The notes: a model not told the origin generated them from the letters alone. Shown: positions 36,008 to 44,458, counted from the stretch's first letter. The stretch: DNA of 54,578 nt from Bacillota bacterium (GCA_018816905.1 JAHIVB010000015.1:1-54578); one strand, 5' to 3'. Made by a program: numbers and translations.

Positions 36008-36641
36008 GTGGATTGATCTCAGCCATTTAATCAGTTCTTCCACTTTAGTCTATCCTGGAGACCCTAATCTAGAAATTACCAATAGGGCAGGCCATCAAAA
36101 AGACGGGTTTCATATGGATGTAATCAAAACAGCTATGCATGTCGGAACTCATCTGGATAGCCCTTATCACTTTATTGAAAAAGGATTCGGAATCGAAGAA
36201 ATCCCCCTACCTAACGTGATTGGGTATGCAAATGTCATTCATGTTGAAATCAAAAATGGTGTTTTGAATACAGAAGATATTATTAATGCGTATTCATTAC
36301 TTGAAAATCAGTATCCTATTTTGCTTTTGAACTCGAAACACGGTCTATTATTCAATCAAGAAGCCTATTTTACCAACTGCCCTAGTTTTGAGCCCTCATT
36401 TTTTGAATTTGTGATGAATCATCAAATTCATACAATTGGACTTGATTTACCCACCATAAAATATCAAGGTGAGTCACCAATTCAAGCACATCTTGATTTT
36501 TTGGGACAAGAAATAACAATCATTGAAGGGTTAAACCGTTTAGAAGATTTGCATTCTGAAGTTTTTTTTGCAGGATTGCCTTTAAAAATCAAAGGGTTAG
36601 ATGGATCCATGATTCGTGCGGTTGCGAAAAATCTGAATTAA
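35997..36641 (+). CDS. Cyclase family protein (kynurenine formamidase-like)
   Basis: 214 aa. It has the metal-binding motif HxGTHxDxPxH (H48, G50-H52, D54, H58) that defines the cyclase family PF04199. Members hydrolyse N-formylkynurenine or related amides and some cyclise polyketides; the substrate is not predictable here, and no tryptophan-degradation genes are nearby. The ATG lies within the lipoprotein gene, with GAGGTAA upstream, so the two are translationally coupled. Confidence 0.85.
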   Translation: MNHEWIDLSHLISSSTLVYPGDPNLEITNRAGHQKDGFHMDVIKTAMHVGTHLDSPYHFIEKGFGIEEIPLPNVIGYANVIHVEIKNGVLNTEDIINAYSLLENQYPILLLNSKHGLLFNQEAYFTNCPSFEPSFFEFVMNHQIHTIGLDLPTIKYQGESPIQAHLDFLGQEITIIEGLNRLEDLHSEVFFAGLPLKIKGLDGSMIRAVAKNLN

Positions 36642-36662
36642 CAATATCCAATTGATCTTTGC

Positions 36663-36691
36663 TTGACGAAACGAATTGAATCGTCTATAAT
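36663..36691 (+). promoter_or_regulatory. Promoter of the FMN-riboswitch/ribU transcript
   Basis: TTGACG (36663-36668), exactly 17 bp, TATAAT (36686-36691). This is the best canonical promoter in the window. Confidence 0.88.
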
Positions 36692-36707
36692 AGAGTAGAT
36701 TTAAAAA

Positions 36708-36812
36708 CACTTCAGGGCGGGGCGTAATTCCCCACCGGCGGTAAAGTCCGCGAGCTTAGGCACGATTGGGTGTGATTCCCAAACCGACAGTATAGTCTGG
36801 ATGAAAGAAGTG
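36708..36812 (+). promoter_or_regulatory. FMN riboswitch (RFN element)
   Basis: The conserved RFN core is visible: CAGGGCGGGGCG, CCCCACCGGCGG, AGTCCGCGAGC, GATTGGGTG and CCGACAGTATAGTCTGGATG. Closing stem P1 is CACTTC (36708-36713) with GAAGTG (36807-36812). It is followed by a terminator, so FMN binding should switch off the riboflavin transporter gene by premature termination. Confidence 0.97.
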
Positions 36813-36864
36813 AATAACCTTTTTGGTTATTTTGATGCCCGAAGTTTTGTCGGGCATTTTTTTA
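36813..36864 (+). terminator. Riboswitch expression platform: two hairpins with terminator
   Basis: AATAACC/GGTTATT (36813-36831) is followed by ATGCCCG/CGGGCAT (36835-36857) and a T7 run. The second hairpin is a typical intrinsic terminator controlled by the FMN aptamer. Confidence 0.85.
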
Positions 36865-36884
36865 TTTTCAAAGGAGAACTCATC

Positions 36885-37493
36885 ATGAAAAGAAAAAGTA
36901 TTCAAAAAATGACCATCATCGCAATTCTGTCTGCCATGGCAGCGATATTGATGCTCATTGAGATCCCATTGGGATTCGCACCGGATTTTTATAAACTAGA
37001 TTTCAGTGAAGTTCCGGTTTTAATAGGAGCATTTGCATTAGGACCGATTGCAGGAGTGATCATCGAAGCAGTCAAAATTCTTCTCAATTTCATGATAAAC
37101 GGTACGATTACTTTTGGCGTAGGTGAAGTTGCAAATTTCTTGATTGGACTCTCGATTGTGGTTCCTGCAAGTTGGATTTACACTCGTCATAAAACAAGAA
37201 AGTTCGCTATTATTGGGCTTGGTATCGGGATAGTATCAATGACCGTACTTGGTGCTTTTCTTAATGCATTTGTTTTACTTCCCGTATATGCATCCGTTTT
37301 TGGAACCTCAGTAGACGGACTCGTCGCAGTTGGTACTTTGGTGAATCCGAATATTACCAACTTGACTGGATTTATCTTGCTGGCTGTTGTCCCTTTTAAT
37401 TTAGTGAAAGGAATTTTGGTCAGTGTAGTTGTAATACTTGTTTATAAAAGAGTCTCATTCTTAATTAAAGGTAAAGATCACGATGAAGTCTAG
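36885..37493 (+). CDS. ribU: Riboflavin ECF transporter S component RibU
   Basis: 202 aa with six hydrophobic helices. It has the RibU-type N-terminal MAAILMLIEIPLGF, followed by DFYKLDFSEVPVLIGAF and GPIAGVIIEAVKILLN. RibU binds riboflavin outside the cell and works with a shared EcfA-A'-T module, which is not encoded here. The FMN riboswitch directly upstream confirms the substrate class. The ATG at 36885 follows AAAGGAG; the frame is open back into the riboswitch but this is not translated. It overlaps the next gene by 11 bases. Confidence 0.94.
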   Translation: MKRKSIQKMTIIAILSAMAAILMLIEIPLGFAPDFYKLDFSEVPVLIGAFALGPIAGVIIEAVKILLNFMINGTITFGVGEVANFLIGLSIVVPASWIYTRHKTRKFAIIGLGIGIVSMTVLGAFLNAFVLLPVYASVFGTSVDGLVAVGTLVNPNITNLTGFILLAVVPFNLVKGILVSVVVILVYKRVSFLIKGKDHDEV

Positions 37494-37917
37494 AAGGTTG
37501 AAATCTAGAGTATTCATTATGTCCTTAATGGTGATACTCTTTTCCGCATTGCTTGGATGTTCATTGAGTTCTTCATCAACAACTTCAACCGGAGTCAACC
37601 TGGATTATTCTGATTTCATGTCACAACGCGTGAGTGACCCGTATATGCAGTTGAACATGAGCGATGACCCCTATTATTTGTATTTCTATTCAGAAACCTG
37701 TGAGCACTGCATCATCATCAAACCAGTCATTTTGTTAAAAATATCGAATTTAGAGATAGATCAGATCTATCTTGTTGAGACACATTCACTTGCAGATATT
37801 TTTGAAGAAATCAATGTAACAACAACCCCCACTTTGGTATACATCGTCAATCATCAAGTTGTGGCTATTTATGCAGGACAGACAGAAATTCTTCAAGAAT
37901 TAGAAAATATCTCATGA
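37483..37917 (+). CDS. Thioredoxin-like lipoprotein with CEHC motif
   Basis: 144 aa. A lipoprotein signal peptide ends at LLGC (Cys26), followed by a Ser/Thr-rich linker. The domain has the thioredoxin pattern: strand YYLYFYSETCEHC with CxxC at 73-76, and the cis-proline loop TTTPTLVYI. It is expected to be an extracytoplasmic thiol-disulfide protein; whether it is oxidant, reductant or isomerase is unknown. The ATG overlaps the ribU end, so it is under the FMN riboswitch too. This is unusual for a thiol enzyme. Confidence 0.8.
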   Translation: MKSRRLKSRVFIMSLMVILFSALLGCSLSSSSTTSTGVNLDYSDFMSQRVSDPYMQLNMSDDPYYLYFYSETCEHCIIIKPVILLKISNLEIDQIYLVETHSLADIFEEINVTTTPTLVYIVNHQVVAIYAGQTEILQELENIS

Positions 37918-37944
37918 AAAAAGGTGCGAATTCGCACCTTTTTC
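37917..37944. terminator. Bidirectional intrinsic terminator
   Basis: Palindromic stem AAAAAGGTGCG/CGCACCTTTTT around AATT, ending the ribU unit (+) and the convergent membrane-protein gene (-). Confidence 0.9.
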
Positions 37945-37945
37945 T

Positions 37946-38695
37946 TTAGAAAATATTGATTAGTTCCCTACTAATCTTTGAATGATAAGGAATTTGAAGA
38001 GAACCATTGGTTTCGATAACTTGAAAATGATTCATCGCTTTTATATTGGAGTTCCCATATCGATAGGTCGATACTTGTTCACTAAAACCAATCAATTGAC
38101 CTGAATCATCTAACTTGAGAGCGTATCTTTTTTGAAGCGTAAGACTTCCGTCGTGTTCTTTATAGGAATAGACAATCTTCCTAGTGGTTGCCTTTATCTT
38201 CAATTTTTGTGTCTGGTCTAAATTCAGCCAAAATATATACATAGAAAAATACTCGTTAATTCTTGCGAGAGAGCTATCTTTAGTCAATTGCTCTCTTTTT
38301 TTATCGTAAATTAGCAGTGTTTTAGGACTAACGTATATCGATTTATTCTTTGACTCAACATAGACGATGCGTTCTAAATCTACGGTTTCGCCTAGATATA
38401 TGATATCTTTATTTTTTGAGAATAATGAAAGGAGTAACGGGAGTATAAACGCTAAACTGATTCCGCCTGATATTAGCAGAAATGTAATCATAAAGTTTTC
38501 ATAAACCATAGAGCCAGGGTAAGTAACAACCTCGTTGATTTCCATTGGAGTGTCAGTCAAATACAAACCAAAAAAAACTGAAAATATGATAAACGGTGTA
38601 AAGAAGAAAATCATCATTAAAAAGGGAACAACATAATTTTTTCTGGTCATCTTTAGATTTCTAATTTTAGAGAAATCATATCCGAATTCAGTCAA
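37946..38695 (-). CDS. Uncharacterised two-helix membrane protein
   Basis: 249 aa. Two transmembrane helices (about 22-46 and 68-92) are separated by a short outer loop, followed by a cytosolic domain of about 150 residues, rich in beta strands (EQLTKDSSLARINEY, KLKIKATTRKIVYSY). I recognise no family. It starts at an ATG with a perfect AGGAGGTG. A -10 TATAAT lies at 38731-38726 on the minus strand. It is monocistronic. The layout is vaguely like PH-domain-type membrane proteins, but I cannot support that from sequence alone. Confidence 0.55.
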   Translation of the reverse strand: MTEFGYDFSKIRNLKMTRKNYVVPFLMMIFFFTPFIIFSVFFGLYLTDTPMEINEVVTYPGSMVYENFMITFLLISGGISLAFILPLLLSLFSKNKDIIYLGETVDLERIVYVESKNKSIYVSPKTLLIYDKKREQLTKDSSLARINEYFSMYIFWLNLDQTQKLKIKATTRKIVYSYKEHDGSLTLQKRYALKLDDSGQLIGFSEQVSTYRYGNSNIKAMNHFQVIETNGSLQIPYHSKISRELINIF

Positions 38696-38801
38696 TTTTG
38701 CACCTCCTAGAGTTTGGATAACTCCATTATAAACGATTTTTAAAAGAATTCGATAAAATCTTTCTTTTTTGTCTTTTTATATTCAAATTCATAACCTTTA
38801 A

Positions 38802-38810
38802 TGGTAAAAT
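38802..38810 (+). promoter_or_regulatory. Extended -10 promoter of the GDPD operon
   Basis: TGG followed by TAAAAT. No good -35. ATG 38848 lies 37 bases downstream. Confidence 0.45.
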
Positions 38811-38847
38811 AAAGTGAACATATATTTTGAAATGAAAGCGTGGTACG

Positions 38848-39567
38848 ATGAATACAGTAAAAATAGACAAGTATTTTCGTGGTATGGTTGCGCATCGTGG
38901 TTTGAGCGGAATCGAAACAGAAAATACTATCAACGCTTTTACAGCCGCAGGAAACCGGAGCTATTTTGGAATTGAGTGCGATGTACGGGCATCTAAAGAT
39001 AATAAATTGATTGTAACCCATGACGATACTTTGCTACGTTTAGGGTTGTTAAACTTATATATTCCCAGTTTTAAGTATGAAGAACTTCAAAAATTCACCC
39101 TCGTGGATCGTAAAACCGGGAATTTAAGTGACAGTGTGGTCATTCCGAGGCTTTCGGAGTATCTCACCATCTGCAAGACTTACCAGAAAGTGGCTTTTGT
39201 CGAAGTCAAAGATCATTTATCAAACGATCATCTTGACGCACTTGTCGAAGAAATAGAAAAGTACTATGAATGTCAATTTGTCTACGTTCTATCTTTTCAT
39301 GAGAAGTATCTAGCATATCTCAGAAAAAGAAAACCAGAACTGACTCTTTTCTACCTAGTCGGAGAAAAAAGTGAGGGGTTACTAGAGTTATGCGAAAAGT
39401 ACCAAGCAAACCTGGATATTGACTACCGTCATGTTGATGAAACTTTAATCAAGCAATTTCATCTCATTGGACTTAAGGTATGTGTTTACACCGTCGATGA
39501 CAAGGAGATTGCTGAAAAATTAATTAAACTTGGTGTAGATTACATCACATCGAACATTTTGGAGTGA
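38848..39567 (+). CDS. Glycerophosphodiester phosphodiesterase
   Basis: 239 aa, cytosolic (no signal peptide). It hydrolyses glycerophosphodiesters to glycerol-3-phosphate and an alcohol. GDPD motifs are intact: AHRG with H16 and R17, ETENT, IECDVR with E43 and D45, VTHDDTL with H58, and AFVEVKD. Ribosome binding site GAAAG is weak. The PfkB kinase follows after 4 bases and the nitroreductase after that, so all three are probably co-transcribed. Confidence 0.92.
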   Translation: MNTVKIDKYFRGMVAHRGLSGIETENTINAFTAAGNRSYFGIECDVRASKDNKLIVTHDDTLLRLGLLNLYIPSFKYEELQKFTLVDRKTGNLSDSVVIPRLSEYLTICKTYQKVAFVEVKDHLSNDHLDALVEEIEKYYECQFVYVLSFHEKYLAYLRKRKPELTLFYLVGEKSEGLLELCEKYQANLDIDYRHVDETLIKQFHLIGLKVCVYTVDDKEIAEKLIKLGVDYITSNILE

Positions 39568-39571
39568 TAAT

Positions 39572-40465
39572 TTGAAGATTTTATGTATCGGCGCAACCAA
39601 CAAAGACATTATTGGAGTCTCTTATGATGCAGTGGTAATAGAGGATTCCAATCCGGGGCGTGTACAGATGAAGCTAGGCGGAGTTGCTAAAAATATTGCG
39701 GAAAACCTGTTTCGACTAGGGGAAGACGTTGATTTGCTTACATTCATCGGAAAAGATATATTCGGAGTAGATACCGTGGATTATTTTGAAACTCTTGGCC
39801 TTCCTTTTACTCATTCTTACATCGATGACTTACGCCCTACAGGGATCTACATGGCAGTGCATGGTTCTTCAGGAGAATTAATTGCTGCCATCAATGATTT
39901 TTCACTGATTGAAAGTATTGAGCCTTCGTTTTTTAGTTCGATGTCAGAGTATATCAATCAATTTGATACCATAGTCCTAGATACGAACTTATCAGAAAAA
40001 ACACTTCATTACATTATTGAGACTTATAAAGAAAAAAGGATCATTTGTGATGGTGTATCACAAATCAAAGTCAATCGACTAAAACACGTATTAAAATATG
40101 TAGATCTTCTTAAAGTCAACAAGCAAGAGTTATCCTCTCTACTCAGTCAAAAAAATGACGACATTATCATGGATGTGAAACGTTTGCTGGAAACCGGAGT
40201 GAAGCATGTTGTAGTCACGAATGGCAAAGATGCGATTACCTACAATACGGAAGGTAGAATTTATCAAACACTTATTTTTGAGCCTTCAGAGATTAAATCC
40301 AGTGCTGGCGCAGGAGACGCTTTACTTTCAGGCATCATTTACGGACTCAACCACGGGAAAAGCATGCATGAGGCAGTCAATTTAGGGAAAAAAGCAGCTT
40401 CCCTTACAATGGAAGTCGATCAGGCATGTAATCCACTTTTATCGAAAGTACTTATTGAAGAATAA
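39572..40465 (+). CDS. PfkB-family carbohydrate kinase, pseudouridine kinase-like
   Basis: 297 aa, TTG start with GGAGTGAT upstream. PfkB-family (ribokinase fold) features are GGVAKNIAENLFRLG near residue 37 and the anion hole/catalytic loop SSAGAGDALLSG near 248. The N-terminal string DSNPGRVQMKLGGVAKNIAENL is close to pseudouridine kinases (PsuK/YeiC) and less like ribokinase or fructokinase. PsuK makes pseudouridine 5'-phosphate; its usual partner, the PsuG glycosidase, is not adjacent. The substrate is therefore tentative; adenosine or sugar kinase activity remains possible. Confidence 0.75.
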   Translation: MKILCIGATNKDIIGVSYDAVVIEDSNPGRVQMKLGGVAKNIAENLFRLGEDVDLLTFIGKDIFGVDTVDYFETLGLPFTHSYIDDLRPTGIYMAVHGSSGELIAAINDFSLIESIEPSFFSSMSEYINQFDTIVLDTNLSEKTLHYIIETYKEKRIICDGVSQIKVNRLKHVLKYVDLLKVNKQELSSLLSQKNDDIIMDVKRLLETGVKHVVVTNGKDAITYNTEGRIYQTLIFEPSEIKSSAGAGDALLSGIIYGLNHGKSMHEAVNLGKKAASLTMEVDQACNPLLSKVLIEE

Positions 40466-40479
40466 AGGAGATGTCATTT

Positions 40480-41022
40480 ATGAACAATCCAACCATTCAA
40501 GCCATTCTTTCAAGGAGAAGTGTAAGAAAATATTTAACAAAACCAATTCCTGAAGAGATGATTCAGATCATTGTAAAATCAGGTATTTATGCCCCTAGTG
40601 CAAAAAATAAGCAAAATTGGCATTTCACAGTCATCACGGAACCTCAAATGATTGAAAAAGTCAATGAACTGACTTTATTGGGCATGGAAAAACTAGGAAT
40701 TGAAAAAGAAGAAGGCTATCACGTTTTTTATCACGCTCCACTTGTGATTGTATTAAGTTCTGTTATCGAAGGTTACAGTGGACTCAATGCAGGATGTGCG
40801 ATTGAAAATATGGCGATAGCAGCTAAATCATTAGGAATCGATTCTTGCATCATCGGCCAAACAAGGTATATGTATCATCAGGCAAATCACATCGACATCA
40901 ACAGAATGTTGAAGATTCCAGAAGGGTATGAACACGATTGTTCCATCTGTTTTGGATACATTGACGGAGAAGAACCTGAAGTAAAGCCAAGGAAACAAGA
41001 TTTGGTTGATTACATTCGATAA
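40480..41022 (+). CDS. Nitroreductase family protein
   Basis: 180 aa, an FMN-dependent oxidoreductase. The FMN-binding start AILSRRSVRKY, APSAKNKQNWHF, and GAGYA-like AGCAIENMAIAAKSLG are typical. It probably reduces nitro compounds or quinones with NAD(P)H; the natural substrate is unknown. I prefer the ATG at 40480: AAAGGAG touches the earlier ATG (40471) too closely and is at proper distance from 40480. It ends in a strong terminator. Confidence 0.9.
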   Translation: MNNPTIQAILSRRSVRKYLTKPIPEEMIQIIVKSGIYAPSAKNKQNWHFTVITEPQMIEKVNELTLLGMEKLGIEKEEGYHVFYHAPLVIVLSSVIEGYSGLNAGCAIENMAIAAKSLGIDSCIIGQTRYMYHQANHIDINRMLKIPEGYEHDCSICFGYIDGEEPEVKPRKQDLVDYIR

Positions 41023-41030
41023 TCATTTTA

Positions 41031-41063
41031 ATACTTTTGGAAAAATCCAAAAGTATTTTTTTT
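41031..41063 (+). terminator. Intrinsic terminator after the nitroreductase gene
   Basis: Stem ATACTTTTGG/CCAAAAGTAT with AAAAAT loop, followed by T7. Confidence 0.9.
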
Positions 41064-41081
41064 GAAATAAGGCTTTTTTGT

Positions 41082-41110
41082 TTGAGAAAAAGCCTAAAAA
41101 GATGTATAAT
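41082..41110 (+). promoter_or_regulatory. Promoter of the phosphohexomutase operon
   Basis: TTGAGA (41082-41087), 17 bp, TATAAT (41105-41110). Confidence 0.82.
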
Positions 41111-41132
41111 CTTTCTGTTAGGAGTGGTGCAT

Positions 41133-42839
41133 ATGTGGAAAGACGAGTATCAAAAATGGATGAGTAATCCAAGCCTAGATTCCAAATTGAGGATGGATCT
41201 TGAAAACAAGTCAATCAACGAATTAGAAGAAATGTTTTACACCTCTTTAGAATTCGGAACCGGTGGTATGAGAGGAATCTTAGGGCCGGGTCTGAACCGA
41301 TTAAACATTTATACGATTCGCCGTGCAAACGATGGACTTGCTAGATATTTACTCAAGCACTATTCATCACAAGACCTATCAAGAGGCGTCGTCATTGCTC
41401 ATGACAATCGATTAAAATCACGTGATTTTGCGATTGAGTCCGCAAAGGTCTTGGGACACTACAACATTAGAACTTATTTGTTTGATGGATTACGCCCCAC
41501 CCCGGAACTTTCTTTTGCAGTACGAAAGCTTCATGCGCTTGCAGGAATCGTCGTAACGGCTTCCCATAATCCTCCAAATTATAATGGATATAAAATATAT
41601 GATGAATTCGGATGTCAGTATACGCCTGAATACGCAGATGAAATTGTCGGAATGGTCAATGAAGTAACCGACCTTTTCAGCGTCAAGGTCGCAGACTATC
41701 CTGCTCTTGTTCAAAATGGAATGTCTTTCATCATTTCAGATGAGATTGACAAAGCATATATTGATTTAGTTAAATCAGTACAAATATATCCAAATGATAA
41801 AAAAACAGTTCAAGTCGTATTTACACCCTTACACGGTACCTCCGCTGAAATTGGAACCAGACTCTTGACGGAAACTGGTTATTCCTTTTTCCCTGTAAAA
41901 GAACAAATGGTTCATGATCCTTATTTCGGGACTGTCAAGTCTCCAAATCCTGAAAACCCAGCTGCTTTTGAATATGCGATTCGACTGGGTAAAGAGAAAA
42001 ATGCGGATGTGTTGATCGCGACTGATCCGGATGCAGACAGACTGGGTGTCGCAATCAAAAAGGACAAAGACTATATTTTACTCACAGGAAATCAAACGGG
42101 TGCCATTTTAATTTACTACTTGTTAACACAAAAAGAAAAGAACCATTTGATTCCTGAAAACGGAGTGGTTTTCAATACGGTTGTAACCTCGGATTTAGGC
42201 GCGAAAATAGCAAGATCCTTTGGTCTTGAAGTTGTTTCCACATTAACTGGATTCAAGTTCATCGGCGAGCAAGCTAGATTGCTCGAAAATACAAAGAAGA
42301 AATTTTTCTTTGGATACGAAGAATCCTACGGATACGTCATCAATGATGGCGTTAGGGACAAAGACTCGCTTCAAGCAATGCTTCTTGCAGTAGAAGCTGC
42401 GAACTATTATCTCAATAAAGAAGGAAAAACTTTTGTAGATAAATTAGAAGATATTTATCAGATTTATGGATATTATTTTGAAGATTTAAAAAACATTGAA
42501 CTGGCAGGAATGGAAGGCAAGTTTAGAATCGATCGAATCATGGATTATTTTAGAAAAAATCCAATAAGTGAAATCGCATCTCTAAAAGTACAAGTTCTTG
42601 AAGATTATCACACTTCTACGAGAAATGCGAATGAGACAATTTCCAAACTTAGTTTGCCAGTTTCAAACGTCATTAAATACATATTAAACGATTCCTCATG
42701 GTTTGTATTAAGACCATCAGGAACAGAACCTAAATTAAAAGTCTATATCGGAGGAACGGGATCATCGATGGAAGAAACGAACTCCGTTGTTCATCAGATA
42801 GCAGACGAAGTATTAAAAATCATTCAGTCGATTGAGTAA
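41133..42839 (+). CDS. pgm: Phosphoglucomutase/phosphomannomutase (alpha-D-phosphohexomutase)
   Basis: 568 aa. The four-domain phosphohexomutase signature is complete: phosphoserine loop TASHNPPNYNGYK (Ser near 142), Mg loop DPDADRLG (near 300), sugar loop FGYEESYGY, and phosphate loop RPSGTEPKLK. Length and motifs fit the PgcA-type enzyme of Bacillota that interconverts glucose-1-P and glucose-6-P. That links glycogen synthesis and phosphorolysis to glycolysis. The ATG at 41133 follows TAGGAG; the longer frame starts inside the upstream terminator and is not used. It leads an operon with the small protein, ung and a FolT-like gene. Confidence 0.92.
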   Translation: MWKDEYQKWMSNPSLDSKLRMDLENKSINELEEMFYTSLEFGTGGMRGILGPGLNRLNIYTIRRANDGLARYLLKHYSSQDLSRGVVIAHDNRLKSRDFAIESAKVLGHYNIRTYLFDGLRPTPELSFAVRKLHALAGIVVTASHNPPNYNGYKIYDEFGCQYTPEYADEIVGMVNEVTDLFSVKVADYPALVQNGMSFIISDEIDKAYIDLVKSVQIYPNDKKTVQVVFTPLHGTSAEIGTRLLTETGYSFFPVKEQMVHDPYFGTVKSPNPENPAAFEYAIRLGKEKNADVLIATDPDADRLGVAIKKDKDYILLTGNQTGAILIYYLLTQKEKNHLIPENGVVFNTVVTSDLGAKIARSFGLEVVSTLTGFKFIGEQARLLENTKKKFFFGYEESYGYVINDGVRDKDSLQAMLLAVEAANYYLNKEGKTFVDKLEDIYQIYGYYFEDLKNIELAGMEGKFRIDRIMDYFRKNPISEIASLKVQVLEDYHTSTRNANETISKLSLPVSNVIKYILNDSSWFVLRPSGTEPKLKVYIGGTGSSMEETNSVVHQIADEVLKIIQSIE

Positions 42840-42851
42840 GGCGGTGTCACC

Positions 42852-43028
42852 ATGCAATATATTATTCCCATCGGTATCATCATCATTGTTGTAGTCTTAT
42901 ACGTTCTATCGTATGCAATCAATGAGAAAACTGCTATTCCGGATGAATGTCAAGATTTAGTCGATGATATCAATTGTACCGCATGTTCAGTAGGACATTG
43001 TTCAACGAGAAAAAACAATGTTAAATAA
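42852..43028 (+). CDS. Small Cys-rich single-pass membrane protein
   Basis: 58 aa. An N-terminal hydrophobic helix (about residues 4-22) is followed by a short tail with four cysteines (DECQDL, then NCTACSVGHCS). A GGCGGTG ribosome binding site precedes the ATG. It lies 12 bases after the mutase stop and its end overlaps the ung start by 11 bases, so real translation is likely. The layout resembles the small FeoB-associated Cys-rich membrane proteins, but no feo genes are here and the cysteine pattern is not exact. It may bind a metal or an Fe-S cluster; function unknown. Confidence 0.65.
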   Translation: MQYIIPIGIIIIVVVLYVLSYAINEKTAIPDECQDLVDDINCTACSVGHCSTRKNNVK

Positions 43029-43680
43029 TGATTGGGATGATTTGCTGAAAGAGGAGTTTCAAAAACCCTATTTCACTAACCTAGTTGAAGAAATCAAAAA
43101 AGAGTATCTTGAATACTCTTGCTATCCGCCAATACACGATGTTTTTCATGCTTTAAGAAAATCATCATGGAAAGACACGAAAGTATTGATACTCGGACAA
43201 GATCCTTATCATAATCCGGGGCAAGCTATGGGGCTTTCATTTTCTGTTCCCAAGGGAATTCCATTTCCGCCTTCACTTCAAAATATTTTTAGCGAGCTTG
43301 TCAGCGACTTGGGTGTTCAAATGCCTACGTCAGGAGATTTGACGAAATGGAGCGAACAAGGAGTGCTGTTGCTGAATGCCATTTTAAGCGTCAGAAAGAA
43401 TCAACCCTTATCTCACCAAAAAAAGGGTTGGGAACAGTTCACAGACCATATTATTACTTTGCTTGATCAAAAGGAAAATCCTATGATATTTGTTTTATGG
43501 GGAAGTTATGCTAGAAGTAAAAAGACTTTGATTACTTATTCGAAGCATCTAATTATTGAAAATGTGCATCCATCTCCTTTATCGGCGTATCGTGGTTTTT
43601 TTGGTTCAAAACCTTTCACAAAAATCAATCAGTTTTTAATTTCAACGCGTCAAGAGCCTATCAATTTTACGCTAGAATAG
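43018..43680 (+). CDS. ung: Uracil-DNA glycosylase
   Basis: 220 aa, family 1 UDG. It removes uracil from DNA. The catalytic water-activating loop GQDPYHNPGQA (D62, H65), the PPSLQNIF segment, LLLNAILSV and the Leu-intercalation loop HPSPLSAYRGFFG are all intact. The ATG lies inside the end of the small membrane-protein gene. It is followed after 11 bases by a FolT-like gene. Confidence 0.97.
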   Translation: MLNNDWDDLLKEEFQKPYFTNLVEEIKKEYLEYSCYPPIHDVFHALRKSSWKDTKVLILGQDPYHNPGQAMGLSFSVPKGIPFPPSLQNIFSELVSDLGVQMPTSGDLTKWSEQGVLLLNAILSVRKNQPLSHQKKGWEQFTDHIITLLDQKENPMIFVLWGSYARSKKTLITYSKHLIIENVHPSPLSAYRGFFGSKPFTKINQFLISTRQEPINFTLE

Positions 43681-43691
43681 GAGATCCTACT

Positions 43692-44426
43692 TTGAAATTT
43701 AAATTAAGAAATCTCATCTTTACCGGGTTGCTTGTATCAATTGGAATATTGCTCAGTCAGCTTTTCTCCTTTTATTATCCACCTTCCACATCCATTATCA
43801 AGTTTGGAATCGGATATGTTCCTCTCATCATAATCAGCCTTATGTTTGGGCCTGAAGTGGGCTTTTTTGCTGGAATTACTCAGGATTTTATCGGATATTT
43901 CCTGTTGGGATCTTCAAGAGGGGTGTTCTATTTCGGATTTACTTTCAATGCAATTTTATATGGTGTCGTACCTGGACTGATTATGAAATTGAAAAGCAAG
44001 GTAAAACCATCGACATTCTTTATAAGCAATATTGTATTAATGACTTTATTTGCAGTCCTTGCTATTGTGTTTCTCTTTCACATTGATAGTATTTCATCGA
44101 ATGTAAATTTTCTTCCGATGTATCGATACTTATTAGTTGGACTTGCATTGCTTTCAAGCCTCGCAATGATATTGATTTCAATCCTTCATTATCGAAAACA
44201 TCAAGAAAAAGGCGACATTCATTTTATTTTCTTTGTCGTTTTTGTTCTTTACATTTTAACCTCATTGATATTGACGCCATTATGGCTCTATGATTTATAT
44301 GCAATTCCATTTTGGGTTCAAATCCCGCTTAGAATCGTGAAAATGCCGATAGAAGTACTGATATACACCATCATTTTGGAGCGACTTCTTAAAGTCCTCT
44401 TCAATCAAATCGAGAGAAACGAATAA
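43692..44426 (+). CDS. ECF transporter S component, FolT-like
   Basis: 244 aa, six or seven hydrophobic helices. It has the folate-family ECF S-component pattern: LIFTGLLVSIGILLSQL, KFGIGYVPLIIISLMFGP, FAGITQDFIGYFL and FTFNAILYGVVPGL. It would bind folate or a related vitamin and need an ECF ATPase/T module encoded elsewhere. The start is TTG (43692) after TAGGAGA. It is the last gene of the mutase operon. Substrate assignment is by similarity to memory of FolT and less certain than the S-component call. Confidence 0.75.
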   Translation: MKFKLRNLIFTGLLVSIGILLSQLFSFYYPPSTSIIKFGIGYVPLIIISLMFGPEVGFFAGITQDFIGYFLLGSSRGVFYFGFTFNAILYGVVPGLIMKLKSKVKPSTFFISNIVLMTLFAVLAIVFLFHIDSISSNVNFLPMYRYLLVGLALLSSLAMILISILHYRKHQEKGDIHFIFFVVFVLYILTSLILTPLWLYDLYAIPFWVQIPLRIVKMPIEVLIYTIILERLLKVLFNQIERNE

Positions 44427-44428
44427 AA

Positions 44429-44458
44429 GAAACGGCAGTGGATTTCCACTGCCGTTTT
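44429..44458. terminator. Bidirectional intrinsic terminator
   Basis: Strong 11-bp stem AACGGCAGTGG/CCACTGCCGTT with ATTT loop, shared by the FolT-like gene (+) and the GH13 gene (-). Confidence 0.93.

Noticed and set aside
38832-38845. TGAAAGCGTGGTAC as a second cre site before the GDPD gene
   Set aside because: Only the left half matches the consensus; the right half fails, and it overlaps the ribosome binding site region where GAAAG is expected anyway.
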